This document shows, one piece after another, positions 9,076 through 22,334 of a DNA stretch of 64,000 nt (position 1 is its first letter; the number at the start of each line of letters is the position of its first letter). The notes below the pieces were generated by a model that saw only the letters and a list, made by a program, of their open reading frames with translations, ran no database searches and was not told the DNA's origin. The stretch is from Calvatia gigantea. Its lineage: Eukaryota; Basidiomycota; Agaricomycetes; Agaricales; Lycoperdaceae. The stretch covers positions 1,426,001 to 1,490,000 of the forward strand of contig JACAAK010000007.1 in NCBI GenBank assembly GCA_025093985.1. Direction: 5' to 3'. The translations under genes and the position numbers were made by a program.

Positions 9076-12000
9076 TCACTGCAGTGTCTTGAACATCCAT
9101 GATGTCCACCACGATTTGTTGTTCTGGGCCTTGCTTGCCTCAGTCTGCTCCTCCATGATATGGACATTTTTAGCACTCTCCTCCTCCGCGAGTACTTCGC
9201 GGAAAATCGCACTGGAAGCGGGTAGATTCTGCGATCGCGACGGGCGTATTAGGGGTGGCGCCAAGGACAGTCGTGAAGCTGATGCGTTCATCGGGGCTGC
9301 ATTCGTCAGAGATTGCGTCTCATGACGGAATCCCATTTCGTGATCCGAAGGTTTTGCATGCTGCACAGGGGGAGGAAGTTGCAAGGCGGACATAATGGAG
9401 TGCGAGCGACCACGTCCTTGGCGGTCTTTCCTGTCAGTCGTGGAGCGTAAGGACGGGATGTGGCTGCCCGCGAAACTAGCATGGCGATGACGACTGGTCC
9501 CAGAAACCAGGCTAAGTGTGCTCTTTGCTGCACCGCCCAGCTTCCCACGGTAACCTGGGGTTAGTCGGGATCTCGCAGTATGTTCGACATCTGCTTCCCC
9601 CGCTTGCACGCGCTTAGCAATGGCCGACGGCAATTCAATTTCTTCTGTGCCGTCAACCTGCGGGAGTTCGTATGTGAAAGAAACCGGGGAAGCAGTAAAA
9701 TCTGGTGCAGCCATTGTTGGGCTGGGAGAAGTCTGGAGCATTTCCCCGGGAGATGTTCTTTCCAGAAGACCAATAGGAAAAGTTCCTAGTTGTCCGGCTG
9801 TGACTTCGACTGTCAAGGATGTCTTCATGTCGACAGTGTGGTCCAAATCCAATAGACCGCAAGGATTGCGGGGTAACCACAACACATTATCAATCCCTCG
9901 GGAGTAAAACGGGTTGTCATAGGGTAAATCTGGGGTTCTCTGGTCATCCCACGGGATTGGCGGAGAATGAGGTACGACGGGTTTATTGTCGAGAGAGAGG
10001 GAAGTAGATATGTGGGGTTTCGCGGGGTGGTAAGCTCCCTCACTTGTCCTGGATTCCGGTTGTGGTGGTGGTGGAGGAACCTCAACGTTGGTGGTGCTCT
10101 TGGCACGAATTAAGGGTTGATCCATGGACATCGAGTTCAACCGGGAAAATGACTGCTCATGCGTTCCAAAAGGTATTGGTGGACGTCGCTGGGGCTGGTG
10201 TACGCGGTGGTGCACAGAATTATACGTGAAGTTAATCCAGTTAGGGAGCCTCCAGGTTTTAAACGCCGAGGCCAGTTGAGAACGTTGGCGAGTGTGTTGA
10301 AGGAGTCCGTTGCCCTCCTGATCGGAGATCCCTGCCCTGGTTTCTTCCTCGCTAGTCCGATCGCCTTCACTGGAGTTCATCGAGGATTGTTTGTTGCAAA
10401 GGATATTTGCTTCGAGAACGTCTTGATGTTCAAATTGTACACGACACATCCTGGTAAAGCTGGAAGGGTGTCGGTGAGCAGCACGGTTCTCGGTGCTATG
10501 TCTGCTTACAGAATCTTGACCACAGCGGTAAAGGCAATCAAAAATGCAGAGAGCCCGACGTTGACTGTTTTCTTGAGCACGACCATATACGCGAGGAAAA
10601 CCCCCTGTCAAGTGAAATAAGCGAGGAGAGGCTAGGACTTGGAGCCAACGTACCTGAGTCAAGATGAGACCTGGTGCAGCGTTAGTACCGGTATGTTTTC
10701 GTTTTTGGGTTACTTGAAACTTACCATCCAGAGAATAGCGAACAATGCGTATTAGGATGAGTTGGCCATTTCCTTCGTAGTTCTTGGCATAAACATGTAT
10801 AAGCTATGATTGCGGTTAGGATATCACGCATATCCGTGACTTGGTAACTGACTTGATTCTTGATAACACCTGTGGAAAGATCAATTACTATAAGTTGTAC
10901 TTGGAAAGATTACGTACCGTGCTGAACAAAGAAGTATACAGCTGCGAATGGTAACACGAAAGGATTGATCACTGAGAATAGCAGGAGCACATGGATGACG
11001 AGTATGTGGTTAGGGAGCCAATCTATAACTCATTGTTTAGTCCGAGTTTAAAGATAGGTTGAGTGAGAACTCACAGTAGAAATTGAATGTCCGAGGACGA
11101 ATCCCAACAGCCCGCTTACGCCTACGGGGGTACGTGTCCAGTTAGTCAAGGCAGGCAGGATCTGCCGGGTATTGCACTCACGGTGTAATTTGGCTTCGGG
11201 TCGTGGGATACACGATCAGGGGGAGCTGTGGAACCGTCAGCACCGCTTAATCGCTTGGCGAAATGAGTACTAACGCCAACTGCAAGGATAAGCATCAGAA
11301 GACCGTCAAAAGATGTGACAAAGAGTTTCCTTACAGAGTGCCAACTCGAAACCAGCGTGCATAGCGGTTGTGAATATCACTGTGATATGGTCAAAGTGAG
11401 GAAAGGGAGCAAAATAACAGTAGCATGGCAACATACGCCAGCCGACATAAAAAGGACCGGCGGTGGGAAAGCTACCAGCAACAATCTGGATGATGTTTGG
11501 TGTGGTCGTAGATTGGAAGGACTGGAGGAAGGACTGCATCGCAGCAGTACCGACGCAAAAGAAGACAAGAACGTTGACAACCAAAAACTTGTAATATCGA
11601 GTCATAATGCGGTCGTGAAGAGCGGAAAGTGTCGTAATCGTGTGAGCCTTTTTGGCGATGAGCAGAAGGATAAGGGGAATCAGGAGGGCTAGTAGGGCGA
11701 CGAGGAGAGTAGGCAGGAAAGATTGAAGGACTTCAGATTGCCAGGGATGGTGTTCCAAGTATCTTTGCTAAAAGGAAATGAGCTATATTATTCAAATATA
11801 AATATGGTGTGTTTACCAAGCTCGGCCAGAATAAGCTAATGTTCTGGATCGAAACCAAACCAACGAGTAGGGATACTGGAAACAGCCAGAACAGCGTGAA
11901 GCCCCTTAGAGAACGTTAAAGGGGTAGTCCGCCAATTTGACAGACACTCACCAAACACCGAGGTTGACAACCCAATCCTTGACGAACTGGTCCTGAACGT

Positions 12001-14155
12001 CAGCTTGATATTTTGGCACAAGCATGCCCACCGACCTCAGCCTTGAATGACGACTTCATGACCCGTATCCAATCCAAGTCGTTATACATTGGCGCCAGTG
12101 TGACCAGGCAAGCGAGAGGATTATTGGGATGTACTGCCAGGTATTTACATGCCTTCCGGGCGTCGTCAGGATCAGCAAAGGTAACAAATGCTGTCGAGAC
12201 AGGCTCGAAATGTGATGGAGGTTTGGAACGCTGTTCCGTAATGAGGGTTGTCAAGAGGTTCAGCTTGGTGGTATAATAATCAATAGACGGCACGACCTGG
12301 CCTCGGAATACATGCTCAAGATTGATCAACGGCTGATAAGCGTCCAGGCTCCTCCGGGGTAGACTCAAGAGAGCATCCCAAATCGTAGTATGCGGGTGTG
12401 AGCCTGAACCTTGAAGACGTTGGGTGGGAGGGTATTCTGGGCCAGAAGCCATGTCGGAATTACCAGTCCCAGGTCCTTGATTTGCCAATTTTCCAAGGGC
12501 GTGTTGTGACGTGCGGGAAAGTGCCTTCTTGGACCGTGTTGCGAGCGAGTCCTTGAGTCCAAATTCCTTAACAAATGGCCCAAGAACGCCAATCAGCTGC
12601 TCCATGCGGGCCTCTTCGTCCAAAGTTTCTTCGGCCTCGCCGTTCTCCAGATCCGCTGCAGCTGAAATGCGTCGTCGTGCGATTTCTGCGGCCTTAGATG
12701 AGCTGTGTGCGAGACGCTTCCTCACCGCCCGTCTCTCCATTGCGACCTTCACCGCCATGAGGGTCTTAGTTGCCAACTTGATATGTGCAGTCTCCAGGAG
12801 GCGAAGGATCTCTTCACGACGTTCCATCAGCGATGCCAGCTCAGTCATTTTGCGAGCAATAACAACTCGTTCTATGAGCGGTTTCGCTGGCTCTTCCTTG
12901 GAATCCGTTGAAAGGCTGCGTAAGTTGCCTTCTGTCGATCGCGACCTGTCCCTGGGCAACAAAGGGCTGACGTGGGTGGGTAGGCGCTTGGCACGATTGA
13001 AAATAAAGGCGATCGACTTGTTAAGAAAACCTGGTTGAGTTGACGACGTCAACCCCATTGAAGGCTTTTCTATCTTTCTTGTCATGTAATACTCGAAGTA
13101 CTCCTTCAACTGCTTCTCGTCCCTCAAGCTGTGGGGAACATTGGAGACCATGATAGCGCGGCACCGAAGACCTCTGTTAGGGTGGTTGCGGTCGGGGAGT
13201 GGGATATCGGTGAATCTGTACTGAGGGTGGGGGTGGGGGTAGTAAGTGGTGTCGGTGTTGTTGTCCGGGTTGATCTCTCTAGCAATTGCATCAATCTCGG
13301 TCGAACGCAGTTTAAATGCCCCTTTACAAATCCATAACAGTGTCGCCATCCACGAAAGAGTTATCCAGAACAATAAACAAATATGGATCCACAATAATGA
13401 TAAGCCAGTTGATGTCCCAACGAGAGAGGATATGGAAGCGCGGGTCATAGACTTTGGAGATATGCTGGTGGCTGAAAATCGTACATGGATAGGGAATAGG
13501 ATGGGGAATGTCGTCAACGATTGAATGAGGGTGAACCAAACTGCGAAGTGTTTAGTACCCACAGACATATGAATAATGGAAACACTTACAACATCCACGG
13601 AGAAAACGTATATAAAGCGTTGCATCAATTCCCCTTAACTTGAGCATTTCTGGCTCGGAAAATGCCAACACCTGCTTGACCCAAGAGAGCGGCCATCCTC
13701 GGGGGGAGGGAGGGGAGGGAAATCTGCCATTTAAAATATCCAGCCCCGCTTCATTGTATTAGGAACAGAGTACCAACCTCGCCCACGATCGTCCTTGATA
13801 GAGGCTTGAAGACCACAAGATTGGTGAGTTGGACTCGACGGCAGAACTTGAACGTACTATCCAAACTCCCAGGATTCCCGGCTGCCCAGTCCCCTTTCCG
13901 AGACGAAGTCCCCTCGCCGCCGCCTCTTCATGAGCTCATGTGAACCTACACATAACACAGTAATCCCTAAGGCAATGACAGACTGGTTGACGAGCCCACT
14001 GAAATAGGAGAGGCATCAGGGGCGGAACAGCGAGAACTAAGCACCAGATACCTGTAGTTCTTTGAAAAAGGCCTCGTCTGAATATCACCCATAGAAAAGC
14101 GCAGGCTTTACACAAGCGCAGTGAATGAAGGGTCGTGGAGAAGGACGGCTGGCAT
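9076..14155 (-). CDS. OSCA/TMEM63-family (RSN1/DUF221) stress-gated cation channel
   Basis: Multi-pass membrane protein of the calcium-permeable stress-gated channel family (Csc1/RSN1/PHM7). ATG at 14155 (MPAVLLHDPSFTALV). The first transmembrane segment (NQSVIALGITVLCVGSHELM) is followed by RRGDFVSERGLGSRESWEFG, YLYQGRSWARFPSP, GWPLSWVKQVLAF and IDATLYIRFLRGCFWFTL. The exon at 12000-13572 holds TM2-3, the cytosolic PHM7_cyt domain with a charged coiled-coil insertion (LMERREEILRLLETAHIKL), and STAFVTFADPDDARKACKYL. The 7-TM domain follows (DQFVKDWVVNLGVW, FTLFWLFPVSLLVGLVSI, HDRIMTRYYKFLVVNVLVFF, VFLAYMVVLKKTVNVGLSAF). A long low-complexity tail (10480-9076), rich in Ser, Pro and His, ends SWWTSWMFKTLQ. 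Total is roughly 1,400 residues. The tail is much longer than in yeast Csc1 and is likely a regulatory region. Confidence 0.88.
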
Positions 14156-14335
14156 AGAATTCTCCAGGTTGTCAGTCCACAATCATGGGAGTGCAACCTC
14201 GGGACTAGCGCTCACGTGATGGCAGAGGCACTACAACTGAGCATTCAAATATTCACGGTCTAACGCTCAAAAATGTGCCATTTGAGAGACCTAACACATT
14301 GTCATTACGTCCAAGTATTCTATGTAATTCCCTGT

Positions 14336-15076
14336 CTACTTGGTCCTCAGGATACGAAGCTTGTGTGGCTTGTACACGTAGTTCTCTGCATAGTTCTTGG
14401 GAGGAATCCGCTTGGTGGGCTCAGGTTGACTACCGGTTCATCAGCTATCAACTGAAAATAGCACGGAGCCATTAACTTACACATAGTAATCCCATCCTAT
14501 CCGAAGCCGGTAAATTCATTGTCACAGTGAACTATCCACAAAATAAACACACCTTGTTTCTCCGCAAAATGAATGGCATCCTCCTTGGAACGGAAAGAAA
14601 GGCGTGTACCTTGCATGTAATCCGCACTAACTCAAGTCAATGAATATCATGCCTTGACTCTTAAACCAGCTCGAAACAACTCACGAACTCGCCCAGCCCA
14701 TCAAGGGATTCTCCCAACGATTTCCGCCAGGCAAGGTGTCGAAGTCGAGACGCCAGCGTTCAGTCTTGCCAGAACCACTCTGCATGGTATTTCTTGTGGG
14801 TTGATAGATGCGCACCGAACGATGTTGAAGTTGTCCTGTCCACCTCATCAGTCCAACACGAACATTCAGTAACACTATTGCCGCACTTGGAGCACCACTA
14901 ATCACATCTGCGACCAAAACTTCACGAACAGGTTCCGGCGCGACAATCTCTGATGATTCTTTCTTTTCAGTGGGCGTTGAGTTGTTGGCCATGCCACGAC
15001 TGAGGGTTGAGGCACACTGTAATGGTACTTTCTTGGAGAAAGAGGTTGCCTGTAGACAGGCACGACGAAGGGACAT
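14336..15076 (-). CDS. NDUFS4: Mitochondrial complex I subunit NDUFS4 (18/21 kDa)
   Basis: Accessory Fe-S-fraction subunit of NADH:ubiquinone oxidoreductase, matrix arm. ATG at 15076 starts a basic, amphipathic mitochondrial presequence (MSLRRACLQATSFSKKVPLQ). The diagnostic block HRSVRIYQPTRNTMQSGSGK continues into ERWRLDFDTLPGGNRWENPL and MGWASS, then YMQGTRLSFRSKEDAIHFAE, GWDYYV and IPPKNYAENYVYKPHKLRI, ending RTK with TAG at 14336-14338. Introns: one after SGAP (gtgcgg...gacag), one near 14690, one near 14590, and one after GWDYYV (gtaagt...ggtag). Its stop lies 180 bases upstream of the channel gene's start, both on the minus strand. Confidence 0.95.
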
Positions 15077-15226
15077 GATGAGGAGGGGTGGAGGTCGGAT
15101 TACTGTCGCCGGGTCAATGTGATGCCTGGTGAAAGGATTCGGGACAACTCAGTCTTCGCAGCACGTGCTGACCCGACTCACGGGCATAAGCGCTTATCAT
15201 CGAAATACCAACGAGTAAACTATCAC

Positions 15227-15307
15227 CCGACCTTAGCTCAGTTGGAAGAGCGTGAGACTGTAATTGGAAAAATCTCAATGTCGCCTGTTCGAGCCAGGCA
15301 GGTCGGA
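15227..15307 (+). tRNA. tRNA-Tyr (GTA anticodon), 8-base intron
   Basis: Complete cloverleaf. Acceptor 15227-15233 (CCGACCT) pairs with 15300-15306 (AGGTCGG), with discriminator A at 15307. The D arm is GCTC-AGTTGGAA-GAGC. The anticodon stem TGAGA/TCTCA encloses a 15-base loop, CTGTAATTGGAAAAA, i.e. a normal 7-base loop plus an 8-base intron just 3' of the anticodon, where eukaryotic tRNA-Tyr introns sit. The T arm is GCCTG-TTCGAGC-CAGGC. Anticodon GTA reads Tyr codons. Confidence 0.93.
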
Positions 15308-15796
15308 TATGTTTTTGCAGACTTGTATTTTCCTCTTGTTAGGGATATGTTTTTGCACAAAATGCGACCCACACCGAACAAGATGCCTTGATCTAAATAC
15401 TGTGGGTGGCTCGTTCCCCACTCGAGCGGTAAGTGTCAACTTCAAATGTCACATCAGTCACCAATTCCCATCGACTATTTTTTGAATTGCGACTCTGAGT
15501 GAGCACCTCAAGGCCTCAAGTTGGCCTCCAAGACGCGGTGTGAATCCGACCCTGTTCACCGCTTCTCTGTTGAGATTTGTACAAAATATGCACGCACAGT
15601 GTGTGGGTTGCCCGAGGTTGCCTGCAACGCGGTAATCTCCAACTTTAAAAGCCGCAGATAAGAGGTAGAGGCTGCGAGACCCAAACATTCATCCAAAGTG
15701 TAGAATTCCCCATTAAACTATGGACCACCGATAGCAATATAAAGCATGTTATAACAGACGAAGTCCCTAAATAAAAATTAAATCCAGGAATCCAGA
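15308..15796. other. Intergenic, tRNA-Tyr to Rictor 3' end
   Basis: 489 bases downstream of the tRNA and of the Rictor stop. Short T runs after the tRNA (tttttg at about 15311 and 15350) may serve as Pol III terminators. No gene recognised. Confidence 0.4.
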
Positions 15797-18700
15797 TCAA
15801 ACATCAAATCCAACAATCCTTTGCACAGGCCTAAGTGCCAACATGGGACATTGATCCCTCGGAGCACCGTTAGCTGCGTTACCTGTGATTGATACATCAC
15901 CGTCCTCTGAGCTCTCACTCTCGGACGGTCGTCTTGTCCTCCCGAGTCTCCCGAATATACTCATACGGGTGGTTGTTGCGCTGGGAGGGTTAATTGACGG
16001 ATCGGCTTTAAGTGACTGGGCACTCCGTTCCAACGCGGCCACAATTTCTGGACCCAGCTCCATGCTAAAGAGATCCACAATATACCGTCGAACGGGGAGG
16101 CGATAGCGTTGCGTCGAGAGCAAGTGCAATGCCCTGTAAAACATGTCGGCTGAACTGAACGCCTTCCGGTATTCTGGCCGAGTTCGGAACCTAATCTACG
16201 GTTAGCTTGCCAATTCAGTAGAAGCAAAAGGAGTTTTGATACCTGGCCAGAGAGCGCGAGGCTGCATTTGCGATAACTGTATTGGCCATATTCTGCATTG
16301 TGGTCACTATCTCCGCTTCAAAGTCATGCACTGGTGGTTTGAGGCGGATATCCGTCTTTTCGGGAATAAATTGCTCCCATGTCGGGATCTGCGGACGAGT
16401 CTCAGCACGCGTTTAGAAACACCCCCTGTGCACCAACCGTGAGGAACTTCTCAAGATCTAGTGGTAAGCAAACTCCAGTCGGAGTCCCTAGTGGTGACAG
16501 CGTTGACAGCCAATCGTAGTCCTCCAGTATTTCGGCGCCTTGAGATGTCGAAGAGATCAGACCGAGCACGAAGAAACACGTTCTAAGAAAAAAGTCGGTC
16601 ACGCTGATTAAACAAATTCATAGGCAGCATACCCTCGCACAGAGGGAATTGGAGATTCCTGCGCGATCTCCAAAATAATCGGAATTATTTCCTCCTCTTC
16701 TAGGAACGGTAGTCCACCTTCAGTTGCCCCAATATTACCCTATTGAAATCAATTCGATACAAGCGACAAAACAAAGAGCAAACCACCGACCACCGCCCAG
16801 AGTACGCTCTTCAGTTTCATGATAAGTTCCATATCCTCAGGCTCTAAGCTATGCTGACGGATAACTTGTGAGAACTCCTTGAAATGACCCTTCTCGTGTA
16901 GTATTTGGCAGCCGAAGTCGGTTTTCGTCATTTCACCATAGAAATGTTGCGGCATCGCGCCAACAGATGCCCTACAAATAGTCAGTGGACACCCTCCGTC
17001 GGGAAAGCGGGAAAACTACTGACAACAGGTCCTCTTCATCTTCCGCTACCAAGACTGTGTTGAAGAGTTTCGCGAGAAAGATTTCGATATCGACCACATA
17101 AACAAGGTTTCGCCCCTGTAGCAATCCAAGGCGTTAGCGAGAGTCGGACTATGGAGATTTAACGACGCGAACATCAAACCATGTATCCATCTCCCGGTCA
17201 ATGTGCCCAGCCTCAAAAAGGTATCTAAAGCCCATGGGTGTCGACATGAATCTGTAAGCGTTGACCATCAGCTCAAATTCAGCCTCCCATGAAGATGAAC
17301 AAACTTCATCAACAAAGCGTCACCAATCTCTCCCAGGTGACTCAAAGCAGGCTGTAATTCTACCACCATCTGTAGAAACTCCTTCGACTCACATACTTCT
17401 TCGAGGAGCCGTACAGCAACTTCAGTGACCTCTGAGGCCGGATCATACAGTTGTGTAAGCAGTAGTCGCATTGTAAAGGCGCTTGATGTAACCGAGTTGT
17501 GGATGAGAGTCCCCAGATGCTCTGTTGCGTACAAGCGGATGTGCTGAGTGCTGATCAGCAAGTCCCGGGATGAGTTCAACGGAAAGCTCACCTTATAACT
17601 GGAGGTAAGGGCTTTCGACAAGATAATACGCGAGTGACCGTCACTGTATCAGTTACCCTTAGTGGTGTATGGGACAGGACAAAAGTATCACTGACATGTT
17701 GTAGTCCAGGTTTTCAATGATACCCTTGATTAAATCCTCCCTATGCCGGAGTTCGGTCAGGTGATAGAAAGCAGTGAAGACCTTGAATTTCTCAAGCAAT
17801 CTGAGAAAACGGTCAACTGAGCACATCCGACAAAAAAATGGGGAAGCTCACTCAATCCCCTTTTCAGATTTACTCAGCGTGCCCAACATTTCGAAATATC
17901 CATATGTTAAGGTATCTGAGACGCGCTTTTTCGAGAAAATGGGATCCGACTCCGGTGGGCCATTGAACTAATACCACAAGAAGATGGTAAGCGGAGGGGC
18001 GCGGCGCGGAAGTAACAAAAGAAAGGCGCACAGGATCCAACTGGGCAAATCCTCTCACTATCTGACTCAAAAGCTGATCCTCATTCCCGAGATATCGTAC
18101 TCCCTCATTGGAGGACATCAAAGTCATTAGTAGCGAGCATCCCAACTTGACCCATTTCACAGTGTCCTATAAATGCACCAAGATCGGCAACAAGCTGTTG
18201 GCTGTGAAGAATGAACTCACACGTTCCCGCGGAATATCCGAAAAACGATGGCTGAAAGGCGAGTAAAATGACATCAGCCGGCGGATGAATCTAGCCTTGA
18301 TGACTTCCTCCAGTCGCTTCGGGTTATACATCAGACCATCGACGACTTCTTGTATAGAATCATAATTCCACTTCGTGAAGTCTTTGGTTTGCATTACCTT
18401 CATCCACTCAGCTACACAGTCGGTGTTGGGTTGTGCGATACAGGACAAACCTGTGTTTCAATGACGGAACCCTGAAATGTCCTATCGTCCATCTGCATGC
18501 TCATTTTGACTTTCACCTGTTCTACTTGCCGCTGCCCTCGTCTCACTGGGTCGTCGACGGAATTTGCGCTTTCATAGAATTAGCATTTCATACGGACCAC
18601 TCGTGAAAAAGTCTCACCGCGGCCGTTGACTTCTAAGAGCAGTTGTATTATCCAACCTCGTTCGGTTGCGATTGAAGCTTTCGATTGCTGATAACGCTGA

Positions 18701-21189
18701 TGTCCCGACAATTCTGTGTTCACCATCTTTGTAGTCAGTGGCCATCACGAAGATCCCTGGTATCGCCTAAATGGCAGATACATTAATGCTTAAGGTTTGC
18801 CAGAAACATGCGATGCAAAGAATACCTGGATACCAGCAGCAGCGTTCATTGGTAGGACCCTATTCGCAAGCGCAAGCATCTCGGCCAGAAGTAATGTTGC
18901 CTTCCGTGAAAGACTTGATGCGATGTCCGTTTCCTCGAGCAAGCAGGTGAGGGCCTAGAGGATAGATGTGAATACTGCTGATTACGAGTACCACATCTTA
19001 ACGAACCTCGCAGAGACCGGCTTTCGTTAGTACCATGACCAGGAGCCCAAGGAACTGGTCAGTCATCTTGATCAGCTGGCGTGGTCGTTCTTGCGTTTCC
19101 TGGCCATTGGTTTTTTTGACAGGTTCGTCCCGCGATTTCCGATACACTACAGAAATAAGTGTAACCCCTATCCAAAAAGAGGGAAGGCCTACTTGTTAGT
19201 CTCCGCCCAGCAATGAAGGTCTGGTACCAATCGGATGTCTTGATGTTGAGAAGTTCGAAGAACATATCCAGTATGATTTCCTATCTAGAAATGAGACCTT
19301 AACCATCCAGCCTTGATTGGAGGTACTGACCCGTGTTTCGAGTGAGGGTATTCGCAACGTATCAACGACCGAACGTATGGCTTGCATATCGTTCATAGCA
19401 AGATACATGAGCCCTATGACAACTCAATTAAATCCAAACACCGACTAATGTCACAACTCACCACTCCAAGACCGCAACATTAGCTGTATCACCTTTGAGC
19501 AACCTCGCATCCGGTCTGCGTGATCGGGTCCTTTCCCATAAGCATCCGTAATTATGGACAATGCGACCTTGTGAATGCAAAGTGAGCATAATCATGGCTT
19601 GGAAGAATATTTAGGGAGTGACCTACTTCGAGATCGCATCCGATCCTCAAATATGCACGTGTCCGTGGCGAATCTGCAATCTGTAAAAAAGCAGCCGCTA
19701 GCATGGGCATAAGCTCTGCGGGGCCGTCGCCAAAAACTTGAAGTAGGAGACGGAGACCGCCGGTGCGTGTCAATGAGTCAATATCAAGTAGTACTGCAAT
19801 ACTGGAGTCAGTTGCCTCCCGAATACACAGGAAGGATAGACCACTAACGGATCTCCGCCAGCGTTTCAATGCACACAGCTCGGAATGGGTCATCAATGTG
19901 TTCCGCTACTGCGATTACTGAACGGAGGACGACGTCTGATATGGGAACAGTGGCAGCTCCACTGGATGCTGACGAGTCCCTACGGGTCGTTCCGACTTCT
20001 ACTATTGTGCGGACGAGTTTGACGGCTTGTTCCTTCTCAGCGGCAGATTTGTTATCACGGTTTAAAGATCTGGTTTCAAACGGAACCTGTGTAAGAGGTA
20101 ACGGAAGTATGCACAAAGGCCACTCACTTGAGGATGTACCAATCAAGGGCCGTCCCGAGCCGTTGAACTGACTCCGCTTCCACCAAGGCGTGTCGTATCA
20201 ACCGATAAGCTGCTGCTCGACATGCTTTGGAGCACTTATCAGCTAAACAAGGTACGATTCTGCGCCCAGGGTCAGGCCAACCTAGTCATAGTCCATAAAT
20301 TAATGTGCAATCACGTACGATTTCAACACATCAACTATCTTCAGTTCATAGCGGACCCGCAAATTTCGTTGGAGAATTTCAACAATCCGGTTCATGATTT
20401 CAACGCGATGTCGGTCAATCTCGAATGCTTCTGATGTGTGAAGGTCGCTCGAAGAGGAACCATTTGATGTGGCGGAGGCCAAACGAAGTCGTGAACGAGC
20501 CAGCAAGTCGAGTTCGACAAAATATTTGTGGGCGCGTTGAAGTGCTGTGCGAAAGTCCTCACCACCTTGAAGAAGGGGAATAGGAAATCAATGACTCATG
20601 AAGAAAGTTAGAAGACCAAGAGTTCACGTACTTCGACCCTCTCCCCTCTCATGGTTCCGTTGCGCCGCTTGTCGCCGTTTCGCGTTTAGTCTATCTCGTT
20701 CTGCGATAACTGTGATCCCAACGTCATCAGCCTTCTTTAACTACACCTTGCTGGTAGATTGAATGTAAACCCACACATCTCAATCTGACGGCGAATTATG
20801 GCGATGTTCCTTTGTGCCATTGCCATTTCGGACTCGACCTTCTTCCGCGAGGCTTCCTGTAAAGATAAAGAAGAGAAGTTTATTACAGTATTCCATGATA
20901 AGCTACACAAGGACTCACGGGGAGGTCCATCCTCAAAAAACTCACGGCGCCTTCTAGGATGCGGCGTTCACGAAACAATTGACCCTCAAGTTTCTCAATC
21001 TACAAGCTGATTCAATAGATATTTAATGGGTACAGAAGTTGCAACAAGTACCTCTTCAGTGAAATCGTCATCAGGTTCCGGAGATATATCCAAGCCGTTA
21101 GTATGATGCAATAGGTTAGATGATGTTAGAACGCTTGTGGGGGATGAGATTGACGACGGTTGCGAAGGAAATACAAGCTGCGCAGGCAT
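15797..21189 (-). CDS. Rictor/Tsc11/Ste20 homologue, TORC2 scaffold
   Basis: Scaffold subunit of TOR complex 2, which controls AGC kinases, actin and membrane homeostasis. A large helical-repeat protein in many exons. The N-terminus has an acidic segment (DISPEPDDDFTEEVLVATS) and an HR1-like charged coiled coil (QLFRERRILEGA, SEMAMAQRNIAIIRRQI). Middle exons carry HEAT-like repeats (YDSIQEVVDGLMYNPKRLEE, ARFIRRLMSFYSPFSHRF, WVKLGCSLLMTLMSSNEGV). The C-terminal Rictor_V region is diagnostic: FVLGLISSTSQGAEILEDYD and WLSTLSPLGTPTGVCLP. The tail (GRLGRTRRPSESESSEDGD) is Ser-rich and ends at 15797. Start chosen at the Met at 21189 (MPAQLVFPSQPSS); an upstream in-frame Met at 21246 is the alternative. 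Not every intron was placed. The LTR element lies about 200 bases upstream. Confidence 0.85.
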
Positions 21190-21395
21190 GTTGAGTGGTG
21201 TGGAACGCAAGTGTTGCGCCTGGCACGAGAGTGAAAATGGCCGCAAAGGAGCCTAGAAGCGTAGTATGAGATTCAGGCATCGATGTCCCTCCCGCATTGC
21301 CAAGTAATACACCACGTGACCGCACATCTCACACCCCTCCGATCAACTTCTACGGGGAGGGTATTTGGTGCATCTCACGGAAAGTGGTATTGTGA

Positions 21396-21400
21396 ACCTT
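21396..21400 (+). repeat. Target-site duplication, left copy (acctt)
   Basis: The five bases immediately before LTR a match the five immediately after LTR c (28579-28583). This is the 5-bp duplication expected of an LTR-element integrase, and it shows that LTR a and LTR c are the outer ends of one insertion. Confidence 0.75.
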
Positions 21401-21789
21401 TGTTGAATCTCGCTCCGTACCACTACGTTGGTTCAGTCTATTTATAGCTGAAACGGGGTTCGAGTATTTCACCTTCAGAGGGTCGATAATAACGGACACT
21501 ATTATGGACTACGCACGTAGGATACCGCACTGTAAGTAGCAGGTAGATACTACGCATGGAACCTTCTAGTACATGCGGACGTGCACAGTATGCTCCACTT
21601 ATGCTACTGGTAGTTAGACCTCACCCGTATAAGGGTTTAGAGTGCACAGACCAGGGATATTAGTATATATACCCTTATGTAGCATTGTAGTATGTACGCT
21701 TCTATGCGATGCCCTTTGGCTACACCCTTTGGCGTAAGACACTATGTCTTCTCTTCTCTACGCTAGCTTCTTTAAGCATCGCTTCCCTT
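21401..21789 (+). repeat. LTR a: truncated 5' LTR of the outer copia element
   Basis: First 389 bases of a roughly 550-base LTR starting TGTTGAATC. It is nearly identical to the start of LTR c, including the block with actattatggactacgc that differs in LTR b. It breaks off inside gcatcgcttccctt where LTR b begins. Confidence 0.85.
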
Positions 21790-22334
21790 TGTTGAATCTC
21801 GCTCCGTACCACTACGTTGGTTCAGTCTATTTATAGCTGAAACGGGGTTCGAGTATTTCACCTTCAGAGGGTCGATAATAACGGACCATCACGGACTACG
21901 TACGCAGTAGTTGTACCGCCCTTCTGGTAGTCGGTTATACCCTCCGCATGGAACCTTCTAGTACATGCGTCGTACACAGTATGCTCCAATTATGCTACTG
22001 GTAGTTAGACCTCACCCGTATAAGGGTTTAGAGTGCACAGACCAGGGACTAATAGTATATAATACCTATGTAGTTTCCCTGTATGAAATCCCTTTGGATA
22101 CGCCTTTAGGCGTAAGACACTATGTCTTCTCTCCTCTACGCTAGCTTCTCTAAGCATCGCTTCCCTTCTCCTCAAGACTCTCTGAGTACGCTGGTATAAG
22201 CAGGACTATGTCCGCTACCACGCGCCTCTCCTACTGAACCGTCTCCCGGATGAATACGACTACCCTCCACCGCTGACGCCTACACGCTTAGGTAGTGTGA
22301 ACTTATATTGGGATGTCTACTCGTTCTCTCAACA
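21790..22334 (+). repeat. LTR b: complete 5' LTR adjoining the internal domain
   Basis: Complete 545-base LTR beginning TGTTGAATC and ending TCTCAACA (inverted TGTTGA/TCAACA termini). It differs from LTRs a and c by many substitutions and small indels between about 21890 and 22100, so it is an older or different copy of the family. It is inserted inside LTR a. Confidence 0.88.

Noticed and set aside
21440..21480. ggttcgagt inside LTR a, resembling a tRNA T-loop
   Set aside because: No matching acceptor, D or anticodon arms; it recurs in all three LTRs and is part of the LTR.
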